This document shows positions 1-7,359 of a stretch of 17,932 bases of DNA, one piece after another. The stretch comes from an uncultured Flavobacteriales bacterium (GTDB lineage Bacteria; Bacteroidota; Bacteroidia; Flavobacteriales; UBA1820): the NCBI GenBank assembly GCA_959608625.1, contig CAUHQV010000043.1:1-17932 (forward strand). The letters are read 5' to 3'. Below the pieces are notes generated by a model, which ran no database searches, was not told the origin of the DNA, and worked only from the letters and a program-made list of their open reading frames with translations. Positions within the stretch are counted from its first letter, which is position 1. Every line of letters begins with the position of its first letter. A program made the position numbers and the translations under genes.

Positions 1-272
1 TGCTAAATCGTTACCTCTATTTCTCAAATAATTCGCTAAAAGTTTATTTCTCAATTGGTTAAATCAAACCGATAAAAATCTAAAATATGTTATAACTTTC
101 TAAAAATGCTAAAAATATGATTTATATCATTTTTTTTAGCCGATAACATCCGTTCCTTTATGTGCCTTTTGGGAGGAACTGTCTTAAACACGCAAAAACC
201 TCAAAACAAGCGCAATAATCCATATTTAAGAAAAATATCAAATATAAATAATCAATTAAATCAAAAGACAAA
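1..272. other. AT-rich non-coding leader of pckA
   Basis: This 272-nt stretch is strongly AT-rich and holds no convincing gene. The start codon of pckA is preceded by an A-rich segment (aaaagacaaa) rather than a classic Shine-Dalgarno, as is common in Bacteroidota. The best plus-strand -7 candidate is TAACTTTC at 93-100, one base off the TAnnTTTG consensus, without a -33 partner, so I do not call a promoter. The length suggests a long 5' UTR or several regulatory sites for a gene that responds to carbon supply in relatives; that is inference. Confidence 0.5.
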
Positions 273-1880
273 ATGGCTAATTTGGATCTTTCGAAGTACG
301 GCATCAAGGATGTGAAAAAAATCATTCACAATCCTTCGTACGAAGAGCTTTTTAAAGCAGAAACCGACCCCAGCCTGCAGGGTTATGAAAAAGGGCAGGA
401 AACCGAACTGGGAGCAGTCAACGTGATGACCGGCATCTACACCGGCCGTTCGCCTAAAGATAAGTTCTTTGTGATGGACGACACGACCAAAGACACCCTT
501 TGGTGGACTTCCGACTCGTACAAGAACGACAACAAACCCGTTACCGAAAAAACGTGGAAAGTGGTGAAAGACCTGGCCGTAAAGGAACTCTCCGACAAGA
601 CCCTTTACGTGATGGATACTTTCTGCGGAGCCAACGAGAATTCCCGCCTGAAGATCCGCTTCATCATGGAAGTGGCCTGGCAGGCTCATTTCGTGAAGAA
701 CATGTTCATCCGTCCCACCGAAGAGGAGCTCAAAAACTACGGCGAGCCCGATTTCGTGGTGCTGAACGCTTCGAAAGCGAAAGTAGAGAACTACAAGGAA
801 CTCGGCCTGAACTCCGAAACGGCTGTGGTGTTCAACCTGACGGAAAAGATGCAGATCATCCTGAACACCTGGTACGGCGGCGAAATGAAAAAAGGCATGT
901 TCTCCTACATGAACTACCTGCTCCCGCTCAAGGGTATGGCTTCGATGCACTGCTCGGCCAATACCGACATGAAGGGCCAAAACACGGCGATCTTCTTCGG
1001 CCTTTCCGGCACAGGTAAAACGACCCTGTCCACCGACCCGAAGCGCCTGCTGATCGGCGACGACGAACACGGTTGGGACAATGAAGGCGTGTTCAACTTC
1101 GAGGGCGGCTGCTATGCCAAGGTGATCAACCTCGACAAGGAATCCGAGCCGGACATCTACGAGGCCATCCGCCGCGACGCCCTGCTGGAGAACGTAACGG
1201 TAGACAAGGACGGCAAAATCGATTTCAACGACAAGTCCGTCACCGAGAATACCCGCGTGTCTTACCCGATCGACCACATCAAAAACATTGTGAAGCCTGT
1301 ATCGAAGGCTCCTGCCGCTGAAAAGGTGATCTTCCTGTCGGCCGACGCATTCGGTGTGCTTCCTCCCGTATCGATCCTGAACCCGGAACAGACGAAGTAC
1401 TACTTCCTGTCCGGATTCACGGCAAAACTGGCCGGCACCGAACGCGGAATCACCGAACCGACCCCCACTTTCTCGGCTTGCTTCGGCGCGGCGTTCCTTT
1501 CGCTGCACCCGACCAAGTACGCCCATGAACTGGTGAAGAAAATGGAGAAATCCGGCGCCAAGGCTTACCTGGTGAATACCGGCTGGAACGGTACCGGCAA
1601 ACGTATCTCCATCAAGGATACCCGGGGCATCATCGACGCCATCCTCGACGGCGCTATCGACAAGGCTCCGACCAAGACCATCCCGTACTTCGACTTCAAG
1701 GTGCCTACCGCCCTTCCCGGGGTAGACCCCGCGATCCTCGACCCGCGCGACACCTATGCCAACCCCGCACAATGGGATGAAAAGGCAAAAGACCTCGCCG
1801 GACGTTTCATCAAGAACTTCGAGAAGTACACCGACAATGCAGACGGAAAGGCGCTGGTAGCTGCCGGCCCGAAATTGTAA
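273..1880 (+). CDS. pckA: Phosphoenolpyruvate carboxykinase (ATP)
   Basis: A cytosolic enzyme that interconverts oxaloacetate + ATP and PEP + ADP + CO2. It serves gluconeogenesis, and in many gut Bacteroidota it runs towards CO2 fixation on the fumarate/succinate route. The 535-residue length matches the ATP-dependent family. Visible motifs are TGRSPKDKF (residues 57-65, substrate Arg), the Lys-containing YGGEMKKGMF (201-210), MHCSANT (225-231, metal-binding His226), the P-loop GLSGTGKTT (243-251) and the metal-binding IGDDEHGWD (261-269). All key residues are present. The ATG at 273 gives the standard N-terminus. It is monocistronic: its stop is followed within 20 nt by a strong terminator and the next gene is convergent. 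Codon use is strongly biased, as expected of a highly expressed gene. Confidence 0.98.
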   Translation: MANLDLSKYGIKDVKKIIHNPSYEELFKAETDPSLQGYEKGQETELGAVNVMTGIYTGRSPKDKFFVMDDTTKDTLWWTSDSYKNDNKPVTEKTWKVVKDLAVKELSDKTLYVMDTFCGANENSRLKIRFIMEVAWQAHFVKNMFIRPTEEELKNYGEPDFVVLNASKAKVENYKELGLNSETAVVFNLTEKMQIILNTWYGGEMKKGMFSYMNYLLPLKGMASMHCSANTDMKGQNTAIFFGLSGTGKTTLSTDPKRLLIGDDEHGWDNEGVFNFEGGCYAKVINLDKESEPDIYEAIRRDALLENVTVDKDGKIDFNDKSVTENTRVSYPIDHIKNIVKPVSKAPAAEKVIFLSADAFGVLPPVSILNPEQTKYYFLSGFTAKLAGTERGITEPTPTFSACFGAAFLSLHPTKYAHELVKKMEKSGAKAYLVNTGWNGTGKRISIKDTRGIIDAILDGAIDKAPTKTIPYFDFKVPTALPGVDPAILDPRDTYANPAQWDEKAKDLAGRFIKNFEKYTDNADGKALVAAGPKL

Positions 1881-1897
1881 TCGGGATACAGACCTGA

Positions 1898-1929
1898 AAA
1901 AAGGGCGGTGCAATTGCACCGCCCTTTTT
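1898..1929. terminator. Bidirectional intrinsic terminator between pckA and the TPR lipoprotein
   Basis: A perfect 16-bp inverted repeat centred on CAATTG, with a GC-rich core (GGGCGGTGCA) flanked by A and T runs on both sides. It lies 17 nt after the pckA stop and 56 nt beyond the stop of the convergent minus-strand lipoprotein gene. The symmetry means it can end transcription in both directions. Confidence 0.9.
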
Positions 1930-1984
1930 GTTTGTTTATTCGAGGTCTTTTACAAGGCCTCTAGCTGCAATACCGCTCCGAAAT

Positions 1985-2491
1985 TTACCGCATCGTATCG
2001 AGTTTCTCTTCCAACTCTTGGATCCGGTAGACCGTCGAATTGTAGGACATCGTATCCGCGGCAAGGCCGGGGAGATCCCGCCGGTACCCGTCGAGCGCCC
2101 GGCGGTAATAATACACCGCCGAATCCCGCACCCCCAGCGAATCGTACAGCGTTCCCACAAAGGATAAGTCCTCTGCCGGGGTAATGCCCCGGCGGAAAAG
2201 CCGCAAATAGGTATCCACACCCGCCCGGTATTCGCGGGCCCCTAAACATCGGCCTGCTTTCAGCCCGTAAAACAGCGGATTGTCCGGGCTGTGGGCTATG
2301 GCGGAGTCGGAATAAATAAATGCCTTGGTATAATCCGGCACATATTCCTTGTCCACGTTCTGTTTCATCCCTTCTATTAAGTAGTGCCAAGCCGCCCTCT
2401 GGTCGAAAGCATAGGATTTTTGCAGTTCCGTCCTTTCCCGGCAGCCGGACAAAAGTCCCGCTATTGCGAACAACAAGAAATAGTTCCTCAT
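1985..2491 (-). CDS. Small lipoprotein with TPR-like helices, function unknown
   Basis: A 168-residue protein from the ATG at 2491. The open frame runs further upstream to 2566, but this start gives a clean signal peptide (MRNYFLLFAIAG) followed by the lipobox LSGC with Cys17, so export and lipidation are predicted. The mature part is helical; residues around YSDSAIAHSPDNPLFYGLKA and DSAVYYYRRALDGY resemble tetratricopeptide repeats, and the C-terminus looks like a short charged helix. TPR lipoproteins usually act as protein-protein adaptors in the envelope, but no partner can be named. It starts 17 nt after the end of the interrupted gene 2509-3012 and is probably co-transcribed with it, ending at the terminator shared with pckA. 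Confidence 0.75.
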   Translation of the reverse strand: MRNYFLLFAIAGLLSGCRERTELQKSYAFDQRAAWHYLIEGMKQNVDKEYVPDYTKAFIYSDSAIAHSPDNPLFYGLKAGRCLGAREYRAGVDTYLRLFRRGITPAEDLSFVGTLYDSLGVRDSAVYYYRRALDGYRRDLPGLAADTMSYNSTVYRIQELEEKLDTMR

Positions 2492-2508
2492 AAATAAAAT
2501 TTCATTTC

Positions 2509-3012
2509 CTACGAAGTTAGGATTTTTTGCCGGATCGCGCCAAAGAAGTCTCCCATTTTTTTCCATACATTATCATATATCCAGCCAGCCGCTTTATTGG
2601 TCGCTCCATGCATGGACGCGTTTGTATAAAGGAGGTAACCGGCTTCCAAACCTATTTCCACATCGGACTCCCATACAGGCAAAACAAATGAGGTCCCGCC
2701 CAAACTACCCCAATTATTATCTTCGATCTTTCCTACTCCTCCTTGCAGTTTCTTCCGGTCGGATTCCGCCCCATTCACATAAAGGATGGCCTCACAAGAA
2801 AATACGGCCCGCCCATATTTTCCGGCTTCCGTGCGCGCTTTGGCCGTTATCCCGGCTTCGTATCACTCGCCGTTTTTACGCACATTTATTGTCCCGTCCA
2901 CTTCATAAAAGCCATTAAGGCCTATTCCCTCCTCAAAAATATAATAGGGAATCTTATTGTACACCGGATAATGTGTCTCTCTGTACTTTGCTTTGGGTAT
3001 CGAATTATCCAT
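2509..3012 (-). pseudogene. Unknown gene interrupted by an in-frame TGA
   Basis: Reading the minus strand from ATG 3012, one frame stays open to the TAG at 2509 except for a single TGA at 2863-2865. Read through, it gives a 167-residue protein with sensible composition on both sides: MDNSIPKAKYRETHYP at the start, VRKNGE-stop-YEAGITAKA at the break, and DNVWKKMGDFFGAIRQ near the end. No signal peptide or recognised domain is visible; the N-terminal half looks beta-rich and the C-terminal half has Gly- and Trp-rich stretches and an amphipathic tail. TGA is one base from TGG, so a Trp codon lost to a nonsense mutation is the simplest reading. A GTG at 2778 could restart an 89-residue C-terminal piece. 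Codons are less GC-rich than in the neighbours. It lies 17 nt upstream of the TPR lipoprotein. A sequencing error is also possible. Confidence 0.65.
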
Positions 3013-3082
3013 AAATTTGTTATTTATTTTGATTTACCCTACTAATATAATCAAAAAAGAAATATTAAACAAGTATAAAAGC

Positions 3083-3114
3083 AAAAGCCTCCGCAATTTC
3101 TTGCGGAGGCTTTT
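3083..3114 (-). terminator. Terminator of rplS
   Basis: A 14-bp perfect stem (3083-3096 with 3101-3114; AAAAGCCTCCGCAA on the plus strand) closes a 4-nt loop about 27 nt after the rplS stop. A/T runs flank it on both sides, so it should end minus-strand transcription of rplS. It also insulates the downstream gene at 2509-3012. Confidence 0.88.
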
Positions 3115-3140
3115 TGTACGGCCGGTCGCCCGGCGAAGTT

Positions 3141-3503
3141 TTATTTTTCGGATTTTCCGACGATGCGTTCCTTGATACGAGCCTTCTTGCCGGTAAGGTC
3201 GCGCAGGTAGAATATGCGGGCACGACGCACTTTACCGCTCTTGTTGAGCTCTATTTTCTGGATAGCCGGCATATTGAACGGGAATATGCGTTCCACTCCG
3301 ACCGTTCCCGACATCTTGCGGATCGTGAAGGTTTTCGTTACACCCTGTCCGCGGAGCTGTATTACCACTCCTTTGAAAAACTGCGTACGAGTCTTGTTAC
3401 CTTCCTTGATCTCGTAATACACGGTGATCGTGTCACCCGCACGGAATTTCGGGAATTCTTTTTTCTCGACGAATGTGTCCTGTACGTATTTTACTAAGTC
3501 CAT
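3141..3503 (-). CDS. rplS: 50S ribosomal protein L19 (bL19)
   Basis: A large-subunit protein that sits at the interface with the 30S subunit. The 120-residue length and the order of conserved blocks fit bL19: FRAGDTITVYYEIKEGNKTR (residues 20-39), FKGVVIQLRGQG (43-54), TFTIRKMSGTVGVERIFPF (58-76) and KSGKVRRARIFYLRDLTGKK (88-107), followed by the basic tail. The ATG at 3503 is the only reasonable start. It is a single-gene unit here, with its own promoter, a ~100-nt structured leader and a strong terminator. In many bacteria rplS is joined to rpsP/rimM/trmD; it is separate here. Confidence 0.98.
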   Translation of the reverse strand: MDLVKYVQDTFVEKKEFPKFRAGDTITVYYEIKEGNKTRTQFFKGVVIQLRGQGVTKTFTIRKMSGTVGVERIFPFNMPAIQKIELNKSGKVRRARIFYLRDLTGKKARIKERIVGKSEK

Positions 3504-3600
3504 TTTTTGGATAAAGCATTAAAAATTACCACTGCGACAACCCAACATTCACGTCTCTCGTCAGAGGTTGGGGCGAGTGCCGGGATCGTTACTCCCGACC
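3504..3600 (-). promoter_or_regulatory. Structured 5' leader of rplS, candidate autoregulatory RNA
   Basis: The rplS transcript carries about 100 untranslated nt that fold locally. Proximal to the start, CCCAAC/GTTGGG (3567-3572 with 3541-3546) stacks on CTCT/AGAG (3563-3566 with 3555-3558), with a 4-nt loop (3559-3562) and an 8-nt one-sided bulge at 3547-3554. A second hairpin, CGGGA/TCCCG (3593-3597 with 3581-3585), lies upstream. The last ~35 nt before ATG are AU-rich and unpaired. Ribosomal protein leaders often bind their own product; whether this one does is inference. Confidence 0.5.
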
Positions 3601-3607
3601 GAGGCTG

Positions 3608-3637
3608 CAAATTTACGATTTTTTTCCATTATCCAAA
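3608..3637 (-). promoter_or_regulatory. rplS promoter (Bacteroidota -33/-7 type)
   Basis: On the minus strand TTTG (3634-3637) is followed after 18 nt by TAAATTTG (3608-3615), an exact match to TAnnTTTG. Transcription would start near 3600, giving a leader of about 97 nt before the rplS ATG. Confidence 0.75.
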
Positions 3638-3686
3638 CATTTAGTAATTTTTATTCCTGCTGGCAGGGCTTATTAATTAAAATAAA

Positions 3687-3722
3687 AAAGCCGGGAAAGG
3701 ACATCCATCCTTTTCCGGCTTT
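3687..3722 (-). terminator. Terminator of the fimbrial operon
   Basis: A 14-bp stem with one G-U wobble (3687-3700 with 3709-3722; core AAGCCGG / CCGGCTT) and an 8-nt loop. On the minus strand it is followed by a T-rich run, 36 nt after the fimbrillin stop. Confidence 0.88.
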
Positions 3723-3757
3723 CGGTTTTGGGCTTTCGCCCTAAAATCTACTTCAGA

Positions 3758-4750
3758 TTACGGCTGTACGTCCGTAGCGGAAGCAGGCCAATCCTCGATG
3801 GACGGTTCGCCGAATACCATATCCTTCAGGTTGAGGATGGTGTTCAGGTCGAGGCTCACCTGATAGTTGTAGATCTTGTTAGCCTCCCACTGGCCGCTGG
3901 TAATAGTGGCGGTAACGGTCTGGTTGCCGTTTTTACTTACATCGCCGCTGGCGGTAGCCGCTACGGTCAATACGATCTCCACCTTCGTGTTGGTGAGGGT
4001 CTGGGGAAGCAGCATCAGTACGTCGGAGCCTTGCTGGGCAGCCTGATAAGCGCTGCTGTTCAGGACAAGCGCATCGTTCACCACGGCCTCGTAGCTGGCC
4101 GGGGTACCGAGGGTTGACCAACTGCCATCGAGCAGACTCAGCGAACCTACGCTGTTCACATCTTTAACCGTGATGGATTTCAGTGTGATCGTGTACAGTT
4201 CCGAGTAGTCGGTAGCCGTCTTCAGGGAGAACTTCACCTGGGAAAGGGCATGATGGAAGGCGAACGTCACGGCCGGAACCGATTCGTCGGTGCCGTTCCA
4301 CGATTTGTCCGTAAGCGGCGCTGCATACATCAGGTCTTTCTGATCGGCAATGGTCGTAGGTACGGTAAAGCCCAGCACGCCATTAGCCACCGTGGCCGAA
4401 GCATCGTACGGGGCATACCCGAAGAACGTATACTTTTTGCCGGCCACCCAGTACTTAACGGGCGAATAGGTCCAGGCACCGCTGGCTTTCGTCAGTTCGA
4501 CGTTCGTCATATAGGCCGCATAGGTACCTATATCGGCTGCGCTCCACGCATCGGCATTCGTGTTGTAGGCGAAGACGCCGATTTTGGAGCCGTCGGCAAA
4601 CTGGGAACCCGTTACCGGGGCACTTCTAACGGCTTTTGCCACGTACGTTTCGAACGACATGGCTTTGGGCTGCGCTTCGTTCACGGTGTCTTTGGAACAT
4701 CCAGCCAGGGCTGCTGCAGCTATCGTAGCTGCGAATAACATTTTTTTCAT
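3758..4750 (-). CDS. Fimbrillin family lipoprotein (Mfa-like/FimA-like pilin)
   Basis: A predicted structural or tip subunit of a type V (lipoprotein-derived) fimbria. The 330-residue protein has a signal peptide (MKKMLFAATIAAAA) and lipobox LAGC with Cys18. The family core then follows: an Arg at residue 42 (AVRSAP) shortly before DGSKIGVFAYN, WTYSPVKYWVAGKKYTFFGYAP in the first beta-sandwich, VTFAFHHALSQVKFSLK in the middle, and SIEDWPASATDV at the C-terminus. These blocks are typical of the fimbrillin families related to PF13149. In the Porphyromonas relatives a protease cuts after an Arg in this N-terminal region to allow strand exchange; R42 is a candidate, by inference. It is the last gene of the locus, 52 nt after the DUF5119 gene and directly before a terminator. 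Confidence 0.87.
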   Translation of the reverse strand: MKKMLFAATIAAAALAGCSKDTVNEAQPKAMSFETYVAKAVRSAPVTGSQFADGSKIGVFAYNTNADAWSAADIGTYAAYMTNVELTKASGAWTYSPVKYWVAGKKYTFFGYAPYDASATVANGVLGFTVPTTIADQKDLMYAAPLTDKSWNGTDESVPAVTFAFHHALSQVKFSLKTATDYSELYTITLKSITVKDVNSVGSLSLLDGSWSTLGTPASYEAVVNDALVLNSSAYQAAQQGSDVLMLLPQTLTNTKVEIVLTVAATASGDVSKNGNQTVTATITSGQWEANKIYNYQVSLDLNTILNLKDMVFGEPSIEDWPASATDVQP

Positions 4751-4802
4751 GCGAGTAAATGTTTAATTAGTTTGATTTGGTTATTGTATTTTTCCTCCGG
4801 TT

Positions 4803-5765
4803 TCAGCCGGTTCTGTTTTCTCTGTTTTTCAATTTAGTTTGCCCCAATGGGATATTCTCTTCTTCATCCCAGCCTCCGATCCCGGCATCGAATCCTCCGC
4901 CGTCGGGACTTTCTATATCCGGTATCTCGATTCCTTCTATTTCCAGCGGTTTTCCCGCATCGGGCGTTTCTCCCGGTTCGATTTTACCGGTCATGTCGTA
5001 TTCGACCGTCCTGACCGTATTGTCCAGCAGCAGGAAATCGAGGGTCAGCAGGTTCTGTACTTCATTTTCCGCCCGGGTACCACCTCCCGAATTCCGGCAC
5101 AGGCCGAAAAACGCGATCTTCTGTGTGTAAGCATCTCCCTCTTTTTCCAGATCGAAGATCAGGGTACACGACTCGCTGCCCGGTATTCCGGTAGAGAGGT
5201 TCAGGCATCGGGATACCCCGGACAGCGAACCCCGGCATGCCTTTACGTTATCTATCCCCACTAGCTTCACCTTTATCGCGGTAAACGAAACCCGGCATTG
5301 GGGTTTGACGATCACCGGCTCTTTTTGTCCGGTCACCAGGGCGATATGTCCGCTGAATACGGCAAAATTCGGGTCGGGCTCCCCGATGAAAACCTCCGCC
5401 GACGCCCGGGAACGGGTATCCAGATAGGCCTCCGCTGTTTCGAATCGCTCCATATTGCGGAACAGGAGCTTCTCCGTATCGCCGTTGTATACCAGGATGT
5501 CATATTCGCCGTCCGGCATCGAGATCACCCCTCCAGTCGTCTCCCGGAAAAAAGTATAGTCCGTCCCTTTTTCCGGATCGTAAAAAGTGATCAGCATTCC
5601 TTCCGGCAGGGAAGCTCCTTGCGGAAATCCACTCCAATCCACCTTTATCTCTATCCCGCCTTCGGAATCATCGTCGTAATATAAGTTCGTCCGCTCGCAT
5701 CCTACTACCGGAAGCAAGGCTAAAAACAGGAGCATTCCTGTTTTCCGGGCGCTGCTTATACTCAT
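4803..5765 (-). CDS. DUF5119 family lipoprotein, fimbrial-locus component
   Basis: A 320-residue predicted outer-membrane lipoprotein with signal MLLFLALLPVVGC and Cys23. The following CERTNLYYDDDSEGGIEIKV, then VDWSG and PEGMLITFYDPEKG, are characteristic of DUF5119 proteins, which sit beside fimbrillins in Bacteroidales and are thought to be minor or anchor subunits. Internal blocks include DGEYDILVYNGDTE, RFETAEAYL, and a long beta-rich region with four scattered cysteines. The C-terminus is acidic and glycine-rich (GGFDAGIGGWDEEENIPLGQ). Its ATG overlaps the stop of the upstream DUF3575 gene in an ATGA arrangement, which suggests translational coupling. Confidence 0.82.
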   Translation of the reverse strand: MSISSARKTGMLLFLALLPVVGCERTNLYYDDDSEGGIEIKVDWSGFPQGASLPEGMLITFYDPEKGTDYTFFRETTGGVISMPDGEYDILVYNGDTEKLLFRNMERFETAEAYLDTRSRASAEVFIGEPDPNFAVFSGHIALVTGQKEPVIVKPQCRVSFTAIKVKLVGIDNVKACRGSLSGVSRCLNLSTGIPGSESCTLIFDLEKEGDAYTQKIAFFGLCRNSGGGTRAENEVQNLLTLDFLLLDNTVRTVEYDMTGKIEPGETPDAGKPLEIEGIEIPDIESPDGGGFDAGIGGWDEEENIPLGQTKLKNRENRTG

Positions 5766-6991
5766 TTTTTTGCCTTATTTGCTCCAAACCGCCATACCAG
5801 GGCTACTTTTGCTTTCGTCGGACCTATATAAGATGTATGCCGGGTCGATTCGTACACATAACGCCCCTGATCATAATGGTAACGCTTATACTCAGCCGAC
5901 ACATAGCCTACCCCGAGCGAACATTCCATAGCAAGCCTTTTCCCCAGCGGGAATGAGTAACCGTACGTCAAGCCCCCGCCGATATAATTTCCCTGATATC
6001 CCTTGTCCGGGCCGTTCATCCATTCGTAAACACCTCCGTTCCCATACGCTCCGGCAAAATGCCCGTGGAATCGATCCCGCTGAGCGAACCACCAGCGGAC
6101 TTCCGGCCCGGCATTGACCAACCGGTAGAATTTATGGCGGCTTTCGTTGCTCCACCAGGCGCCCTGATACTCGAGGTTTACGGAAAAACGTTTTCCCACG
6201 TAGAACTCGAATTCGGCATTGGGCAAGAGAGCTACCCAATAGAGGGTATTCGTCTTCAGGGCAAACCGGAAAGAGCGTTCCTTCTTCGGAGCCACACTAT
6301 CCGCCGGAAGAACGGCATCCGGGATTTCTTCCGAAGGCAGCTCTTGTGGAATCGGAAGTTCCGGGTACAGATCCGGCCTCCCAAGCGGAATACCGTCCGG
6401 AAGTCCCACAAAGGATACATAGACCGTGGCTTTGTGTAAAAGAGGGAAAAACTCCTCGTACATAGATAGCCAAGGCTCACTGTCCTCCATGTACATGAGC
6501 AGGGTCTTACGCCGGTCACGGCTCAGCGACGAATCGAGTATCGAAAGGATTTCCTCCTTGGCAGCCATATCGGAAGCCGCGACCAGTTCTTTCAATCCTT
6601 CCCAATCCTCGCTCCCAGAAACCTCTTGCAGAATGCCCTCCCTCAAGGATATATTTTCCGAGATATAGTCCGCTACGGCCCGGGCCCTCCGTACAGCAAG
6701 GTCACAATTGACCTCCTGCGATCCATCAGGGGAAGAAGCGCCCGCAATAGTCACACCATTCACGAAGCGCACGGAATCCGGCGCTGCTTTCAGTATACTA
6801 AAAAGATTTTTGATCGTTTTCCCGTTCCCGGCGAATGAAGAGTCGACAACGGCGCTCCCTATCCGGAACCGGAGCGGGAAAGAAAGGGTATCTGATTGTG
6901 TTGTAGGGGGAAGTCCTGCTTCCGTGCCTGCCGCTGCCACATATATACCCCATATCAAAGCGCAGGCCGCGAGAGCCATCTTCATAGTCAT
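5762..6991 (-). CDS. OmpA-like / DUF3575 fusion protein of the fimbrial locus
   Basis: A 409-residue exported protein with signal peptide MKMALAACALIWGIYVAAAG. Residues ~38-200 contain an OmpA-like module: LRFRIGSAVVDSSF, then VTIAGASSPDGSQEVNCDLA with VRRARAVADYI, which would bind peptidoglycan or at least adopt that fold. A proline-rich linker (~200-235) leads to a C-terminal DUF3575 domain (~240-409), with FALKTNTLYW, GKRFSVNLEYQGAWW, EVRWWFAQ, GGLTYGYSFPLGKR and SYIGPTKAKVALVWRF. DUF3575 is a predicted outer-membrane beta-barrel common next to fimbrillin genes. It is first in the operon, so it may anchor or secrete the fimbria; the role is inferred from context. ATGs at 6991, 6985 and 6979 are all possible starts. 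Confidence 0.82.
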   Translation of the reverse strand: MTMKMALAACALIWGIYVAAAGTEAGLPPTTQSDTLSFPLRFRIGSAVVDSSFAGNGKTIKNLFSILKAAPDSVRFVNGVTIAGASSPDGSQEVNCDLAVRRARAVADYISENISLREGILQEVSGSEDWEGLKELVAASDMAAKEEILSILDSSLSRDRRKTLLMYMEDSEPWLSMYEEFFPLLHKATVYVSFVGLPDGIPLGRPDLYPELPIPQELPSEEIPDAVLPADSVAPKKERSFRFALKTNTLYWVALLPNAEFEFYVGKRFSVNLEYQGAWWSNESRHKFYRLVNAGPEVRWWFAQRDRFHGHFAGAYGNGGVYEWMNGPDKGYQGNYIGGGLTYGYSFPLGKRLAMECSLGVGYVSAEYKRYHYDQGRYVYESTRHTSYIGPTKAKVALVWRFGANKAKK

Positions 6992-7091
6992 GGGTTTAGG
7001 TTGTATAGCCTGCTTTAGGGGAACCGTACTTCTTTTTTGAAAGACTACTACGTGTTATATGCAGTTCCTTAGGTGGGCTGTTCTACGGTTT

Positions 7092-7099
7092 CAAATATA
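7092..7099 (-). promoter_or_regulatory. Likely -7 box of the fimbrial operon
   Basis: On the minus strand TATATTTG matches TAnnTTTG exactly. It would start transcription about 93 nt upstream of the DUF3575 ATG. No clear TTTG -33 partner is visible at the usual distance, so activity may depend on an activator. Confidence 0.45.
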
Positions 7100-7310
7100 A
7101 TGCCTTTTTGTTAATTCAGATACGAATAATGAAACTTTTTAGTGCGTATATTGCGATAATCGAAAAAGATGTTTTGGAAATATAAAAAATTATATATCAT
7201 AGATTTAAAGAATACAATATTGTGCAAAAACACTTCTGAATAGATCCCGCCAGGCAATTGAAGAAGCTATTAACAAGAAAAGGCGATGGTTTTCCGGCGC
7301 AAATTCATGC

Positions 7311-7337
7311 CCGATCGCCTCCGATCGGATATCTTTG
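7311..7337 (+). promoter_or_regulatory. -7 box with adjoining palindrome upstream of the EamA gene
   Basis: TATCTTTG at 7330-7337 matches the -7 consensus and would start transcription ~15 nt before the ATG at 7360. One base upstream is a 7-bp inverted repeat, CCGATCG (7311-7317) and CGATCGG (7322-7328), with a 4-nt spacer. It covers the region between -33 and -7, where a repressor could block polymerase. It could equally be incidental. Confidence 0.45.
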
Positions 7338-7359
7338 CACTCCAGTGTCCACGAAAACG

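Larger units (their letters stand above)
6992..7359. other. Intergenic region between divergent fimbrial operon and EamA gene
   Basis: A 368-nt non-coding stretch, AT-rich from about 7090 to 7230. It holds a leftward -7 box (7092-7099) for the fimbrial operon and a palindrome plus rightward -7 box (7311-7337) for the transporter. A 10-bp palindrome ACAATATTGT lies at 7214-7223 and may be chance in such AT-rich sequence. No RNA gene or small ORF was recognised. There is no invertible-repeat pair around the fimbrial promoter, so phase variation by inversion is not supported here. Confidence 0.6.

Noticed and set aside
239..246. Leftward TATATTTG box inside the pckA leader
   Set aside because: It matches the -7 consensus, but neither candidate -33 TTTG is at the usual distance (15 and 22 nt) and no leftward gene is visible in the window. 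In AT-rich DNA a chance match is likely.
261..1919. 552-codon open frame on the minus strand, antisense to pckA
   Set aside because: The plus strand encodes a textbook PckA with all motifs. Strong codon bias in such genes leaves the complementary frame free of stops, and the antisense product has no recognisable features.
2863..2865. TGA read as selenocysteine in the unknown gene
   Set aside because: Only a weak 4-bp hairpin follows, there is no recognised selenoprotein family match, and nothing suggests selenocysteine use. A Trp-to-stop change is simpler.
3504..3607. tRNA-like fold in the rplS leader
   Set aside because: There is no T-loop GTTCGA-type sequence, acceptor stem or anticodon arm of the right size; the hairpins are too short and unevenly spaced.
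7258..7359. Upstream TTG start extending the EamA protein by 34 residues
   Set aside because: The extension is hydrophilic, unlike the family N-terminus, and lies upstream of the predicted transcription start.
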